A DNA stretch of 64,000 nt from Bradyrhizobium sp. C9 (lineage in GTDB: Bacteria; Pseudomonadota; Alphaproteobacteria; Rhizobiales; Xanthobacteraceae). Of this stretch, positions 61,566 to 64,000 are shown piece by piece (the first letter of the stretch is position 1; each line of letters begins with the position of its first letter). The notes beneath the pieces were generated by a model. That model did no database searches. It was not told where the DNA came from and saw only the letters and a list, made by a program, of their open reading frames with translations. The translations under genes were made by a program, and so were the position numbers. The stretch covers positions 496,001-560,000 of the forward strand of contig NZ_NWTG01000003.1 in NCBI RefSeq assembly GCF_002532045.1. The letters run 5' to 3'.

Positions 61566-62534
61566 ATGCCCGCCCATAAATCTCCGCTTTTCCGGCAGAA
61601 TCAGTTCTTGCGGGGCGAGGCGGACGCAAGGGACGGCGCCAAGGGAATGACCGAATTTGCTGGCGAGTTGTCGCCCCCGTTCGAGATCGTTGAGCCGCAA
61701 GCCTGGCGCGCGCCGATCATCTTCAATTCCCCGCATTCGGGCTCGGTGTACCCGGCCGAATTCCTCGAGGCGTCGCGAATCGACGTGGCCTCGCTGCGCC
61801 GCTCCGAAGACTCCTTCATGGACGAGTTGATCGCAGGCGTGAGCGATCGCGGCTTTCCGATCATCCGGGTCAACTTCCCGCGTTCCTATGTCGACGTGAA
61901 CCGCGAGCCCTACGAGCTCGACCCGCGGATGTTCACCGGGCGGCTGCCGAGCTTCGCCAACACGCGCTCGATGCGGGTGGCCGGCGGCCTCGGCACCATC
62001 CCGCGCGTGGTCGGCGACGGGCAGGAAATCTACCGCGAGCGGCTCGACGTCGACGAGGCGCTGCGGCGAATCGAGGTGCTCTACAAGCCCTATCACCGCG
62101 CGCTGCGCCGGCTGATCAACAAGGCGCACCAGGCGTTCGGTACCGTGATTTTGGTCGATTGCCATTCGATGCCGTCGGTCGGGGTATCGCGCGACGAGCC
62201 GCGCCGGCCCGACGTCGTGATCGGCGACCGCTACGGCACGAGCTGCGCGCCGCTGCTGCCCGACCTGGTCGAGGAGATCATGAGCTTGCTCGGCTATTCG
62301 GTCGGCCGCAACAAGCCGTATGCCGGCGGCTTCATCACCGAGCATTACGGCAATCCGGCAAGCGGCCTGCACACCGTGCAGATCGAGCTCAACCGCGCGG
62401 TCTATATGGATGAGCGCCAACGCGAGCGCGCACCGCGCTTCGCCCAGGTGGCGGCCGACTTCGCGACGCTTGCTGATGCGCTCGCGAAGATTCCGTTCGG
62501 GGATCTCGGCCCGTTCCAGGCGGCAGCGGAGTAA
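61566..62534 (+). CDS. N-formylglutamate amidohydrolase
   Basis: A 322-residue FGase family enzyme: PQAWRAPIIFNSPHSGSVYPAEFLEASRID (with the conserved SPHSG), RRSEDSFMDELI, VNFPRSYVDVNREPYELDP, ILVDCHSMPS (metal ligand His), FITEHYGNPASGLHTVQIELNRAVYMDE. It splits N-formylglutamate to glutamate and formate, the last step of one histidine degradation route, and is the same family as HutG. It is not in a hut operon. It is near cpdR, as is usual in Rhizobiales. The start is not certain: the N-terminal 27 residues before MTEFAG may be non-coding. Confidence 0.9.
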   Translation: MPAHKSPLFRQNQFLRGEADARDGAKGMTEFAGELSPPFEIVEPQAWRAPIIFNSPHSGSVYPAEFLEASRIDVASLRRSEDSFMDELIAGVSDRGFPIIRVNFPRSYVDVNREPYELDPRMFTGRLPSFANTRSMRVAGGLGTIPRVVGDGQEIYRERLDVDEALRRIEVLYKPYHRALRRLINKAHQAFGTVILVDCHSMPSVGVSRDEPRRPDVVIGDRYGTSCAPLLPDLVEEIMSLLGYSVGRNKPYAGGFITEHYGNPASGLHTVQIELNRAVYMDERQRERAPRFAQVAADFATLADALAKIPFGDLGPFQAAAE

Positions 62535-62646
62535 ATCCTTCGTCGGCATCGTGACGCCGATGAAGCCATGAACCAGGAATTCAGATTGGCGGTGAGACAA
62601 GCGCCGAATTGGATTCTCAGTTCATTCGCGGAAAGACGGCTCCAAG

Positions 62647-62678
62647 AAAAAAGGGCCGCTTGAATGAACAAGCGGCCC
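62647..62678 (-). terminator. Strong intrinsic terminator of the small RNA
   Basis: On the minus strand GGGCCGCTTG pairs with CAAGCGGCCC around a six-base loop and is followed by six T (62647-62652). A 10-base GC-rich stem plus U-tract is the strongest rho-independent terminator in this window. Confidence 0.85.
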
Positions 62679-62735
62679 AAGTCTAGGGAGGAAACGCCCA
62701 AGGAGGGCAGCGATAGCGCGAGGCGCTACCGCACC
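62647..62735 (-). ncRNA. Candidate alpha-r8 (MmgR-like) trans-acting small RNA
   Basis: A short transcript is predicted on the minus strand between the amidohydrolase gene and hisN, with no ORF. It has a 5' hairpin GCGGTAGCGC-CTC-GCGCTATCGC, an unpaired region containing TTTCCTCCCT (62685-62694), and a strong terminator. TTTCCTCCCT is the ultraconserved motif I remember for the alpha-r8 family (S. meliloti MmgR, about 77 nucleotides). The start near 62735 comes from a -35/-10 promoter with 17-base spacing. Length about 89 nucleotides. Confidence 0.75.
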
Positions 62736-62740
62736 GCAAC

Positions 62741-62769
62741 AATATGCGACCGCGCTGCACAAAACGCAA
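62741..62769 (-). promoter_or_regulatory. Sigma-70-type promoter for the small RNA
   Basis: -35 TTGCGT (62764-62769) and -10 CATATT (62741-62746) on the minus strand with a 17-base spacer, ending 6 bases before the predicted RNA start. The elements stand out in GC-rich DNA. Confidence 0.55.
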
Positions 62770-63040
62770 GAACTTTCGAAACATTTCTTGGGTAATGTTG
62801 GTAAGTCTGGCGAAACTGCAACATGGCCAGTGCGCCAAATTAAGATATTGAATATCAATATCTTACGCGATAAATCGAGATCGGACGGCGTTCAGCGCAT
62901 AGCTTGTATACCAGAACTCGCAACTTCGTGATCCGCCCCGAAGCCAGGGAGACTTTCGAATCGAAGCCAAATCGAAAGTCCGGAACCGCGCCATAGGCTG
63001 GGATAACACTCCGTTAATCGTGCGCGCCGCATCGGATTGA

Positions 63041-63147
63041 GCTAGAGCGTTTTCGAGCGAAGTGGATACCGGTTCGCGTGAGGAAAACGCGTCAAACTAA
63101 GAATCTAGAGCCCCGTTCCGATTTCATCGGAACGGAAAAGGCTCTAG
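63041..63147. repeat. Dispersed intergenic repeat (CTAGAGCGTTTTCGAGCGAAG type)
   Basis: The segment from GCTAGAGCGTTTTCGAG to AAGGCTCTAG has the form of a dispersed element that I recall in many copies in rhizobial genomes, including GTGGATACCGGTTCGCG, AAAACGCGTCAAA and a hairpin CCGTTCCGAT-TTC-ATCGGAACGG. It lies 54 bases upstream of hisN, so it forms part of its leader region. Confidence 0.8.
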
Positions 63148-63200
63148 GCAAGAACGCATCCAGTTTCTAACGCGTCGTTTGCGCATTTCAGGGACATGCC

Positions 63201-63980
63201 GTGACGGTCATCGACTTTACCGCCTTCATCGGCCGCCTCGCGACCGCATCCGGCGAAACCATCCTGCCCTTCTTCCGCACCTCGCTCTCGGTCGACAACA
63301 AGAGCTCAAGCGACTTCGATCCGGTCACGGAAGCCGACCGGGCCGCGGAAGCCGTGATGCGGCGGCTGATCAAGGCGAACTTCCCCCAGCATGGCATCGT
63401 CGGCGAGGAGTTCGGCAACGAGCGGGAAGACGCCGATTATGTCTGGGTGCTCGACCCGATCGACGGCACGAAGTCCTTCATCGCCGGCTTTCCGATCTGG
63501 GGCACGCTGATCGCGCTGCTGCATAAAGGTACGCCGGTATTCGGCATGATGCATCAGCCCTATATCGGCGAGCGCTTCTCCGGCGACAACGGCTCGGCGA
63601 ACTACGCCGGGCCGTCGGGCGAGCGGCGGCTCTCGGTGCGGCGCTGCGCCTCGCTGAAGGAGGCGACCGTCTTCACCACGAGCCCGCTGCTGATGAATCC
63701 GGATGACCGCGCCCGCTTCGGCCGCGTCGAGCATGCGGCGCGGCTGTCGCGCTACGGCGGCGACTGCTACTCCTACTGCATGCTCGCGGCCGGCCATCTC
63801 GACCTCGTGGTCGAGACCGAACTGAAACCCTACGACATTGCCGGGCTGATCCCGATCGTCACCGGCGCCGGCGGCGTCGTCACCACCTGGGACGGCAAGC
63901 CGGCGCAAGGCGGCGGCCGCATCATCGCAGCCGGCGATCCGCGCGTGCACGAAGCCGCGATGAAGCTGCTCAACGCCTGA
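63201..63980 (+). CDS. hisN: Histidinol-phosphatase (inositol monophosphatase superfamily)
   Basis: A 259-residue Mg-dependent phosphatase: DPVTEADRAAEAVMRRLI, VGEEFGNERED, WVLDPIDGTKSFIAGFPIWGTLIAL, RYGGDCYSYCMLAAGHLDLVVE and LKPYDIAGLIPIVTGAGGVVTTWDG. The DPIDGTKSF and GGDCYSY motifs are those of the HisN branch rather than inositol monophosphatase. It converts histidinol phosphate to histidinol in histidine synthesis. It is placed near the amidohydrolase gene as in other Bradyrhizobium-type genomes. The exact start (63201) is consistent with the family. Confidence 0.9.
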   Translation: MTVIDFTAFIGRLATASGETILPFFRTSLSVDNKSSSDFDPVTEADRAAEAVMRRLIKANFPQHGIVGEEFGNEREDADYVWVLDPIDGTKSFIAGFPIWGTLIALLHKGTPVFGMMHQPYIGERFSGDNGSANYAGPSGERRLSVRRCASLKEATVFTTSPLLMNPDDRARFGRVEHAARLSRYGGDCYSYCMLAAGHLDLVVETELKPYDIAGLIPIVTGAGGVVTTWDGKPAQGGGRIIAAGDPRVHEAAMKLLNA

Positions 63981-64000
63981 ACTTTGCTCCGCCTGATTTC

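Noticed and set aside
62622..62858. A 78-codon reverse-strand protein gene
   Set aside because: It covers the small-RNA region including its promoter and terminator, and the translation is not protein-like.

Overview
The window is high-GC chromosomal DNA from an alphaproteobacterium, most likely Bradyrhizobium or a close relative. The evidence is a CpdR cell-cycle regulator next to an N-formylglutamate amidohydrolase and HisN, many LysR/TetR/AraC-controlled catabolic islands, an IalB-family protein, several palindromic intergenic repeats of a kind I associate with Bradyrhizobium, and a candidate alpha-r8 (MmgR-like) small RNA. I see no rRNA, phage, insertion sequence or CRISPR array.

Layout. 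1-1407: molybdenum storage protein genes (mosB, then mosA cut by the window edge). 1588-5868: a QseBC/PmrAB-like two-component system divergent from two COG4705 membrane proteins that flank a small secreted protein, with paired direct-repeat boxes between them. 6252-7919: a protein made of five ~110-residue repeats. 7947-10113: an enoyl reductase-like MDR enzyme with its divergent TetR, and a small secreted protein. 10149-15685: a catabolic cluster (flavin/2Fe-2S fusion oxidoreductase, GST, Rieske ferredoxin, two Amidohydro_2 hydrolases). 15938-27974: mixed genes, including a DJ-1/GlxA divergent pair, a LysR-controlled split chromate transporter, rnk, a ketopantoate reductase-like protein, a membrane LytTR regulator and a double TetR protein. 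28199-33275: a complete branched-chain amino-acid type (Liv) ABC transporter.

35015-43022 is the most interesting locus. A six-gene operon (ABC transporter, two DUF1989 proteins, and a biotin carboxylase of the 'urea carboxylase' family) is preceded by a clear guanidine-I (ykkC) riboswitch, an intrinsic terminator and a sigma-54 -24/-12 promoter. It is best read as a nitrogen-controlled and guanidine-gated guanidine uptake and degradation operon, not a urea operon. The final enzyme, allophanate hydrolase, is not in the window.

43296-48498: a CoA-transferase/SDR/GST operon with an AraC regulator, then a TetR/SDR pair with candidate operators. 48532-56438: an AraC regulator, a 1,728-residue YadA-like trimeric autotransporter, an IalB-family protein that starts at TTG overlapping the adhesin stop codon, and a proline/alanine-rich membrane-anchored protein. 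57191-60412: a small membrane protein, a GGDEF-EAL protein and an overlapping polytopic membrane protein. 60828-63980: tRNA-Val(GAC), cpdR, an N-formylglutamate amidohydrolase, the candidate small RNA, a repeat element and hisN. Annotation was by eye; family calls were not checked by database search.
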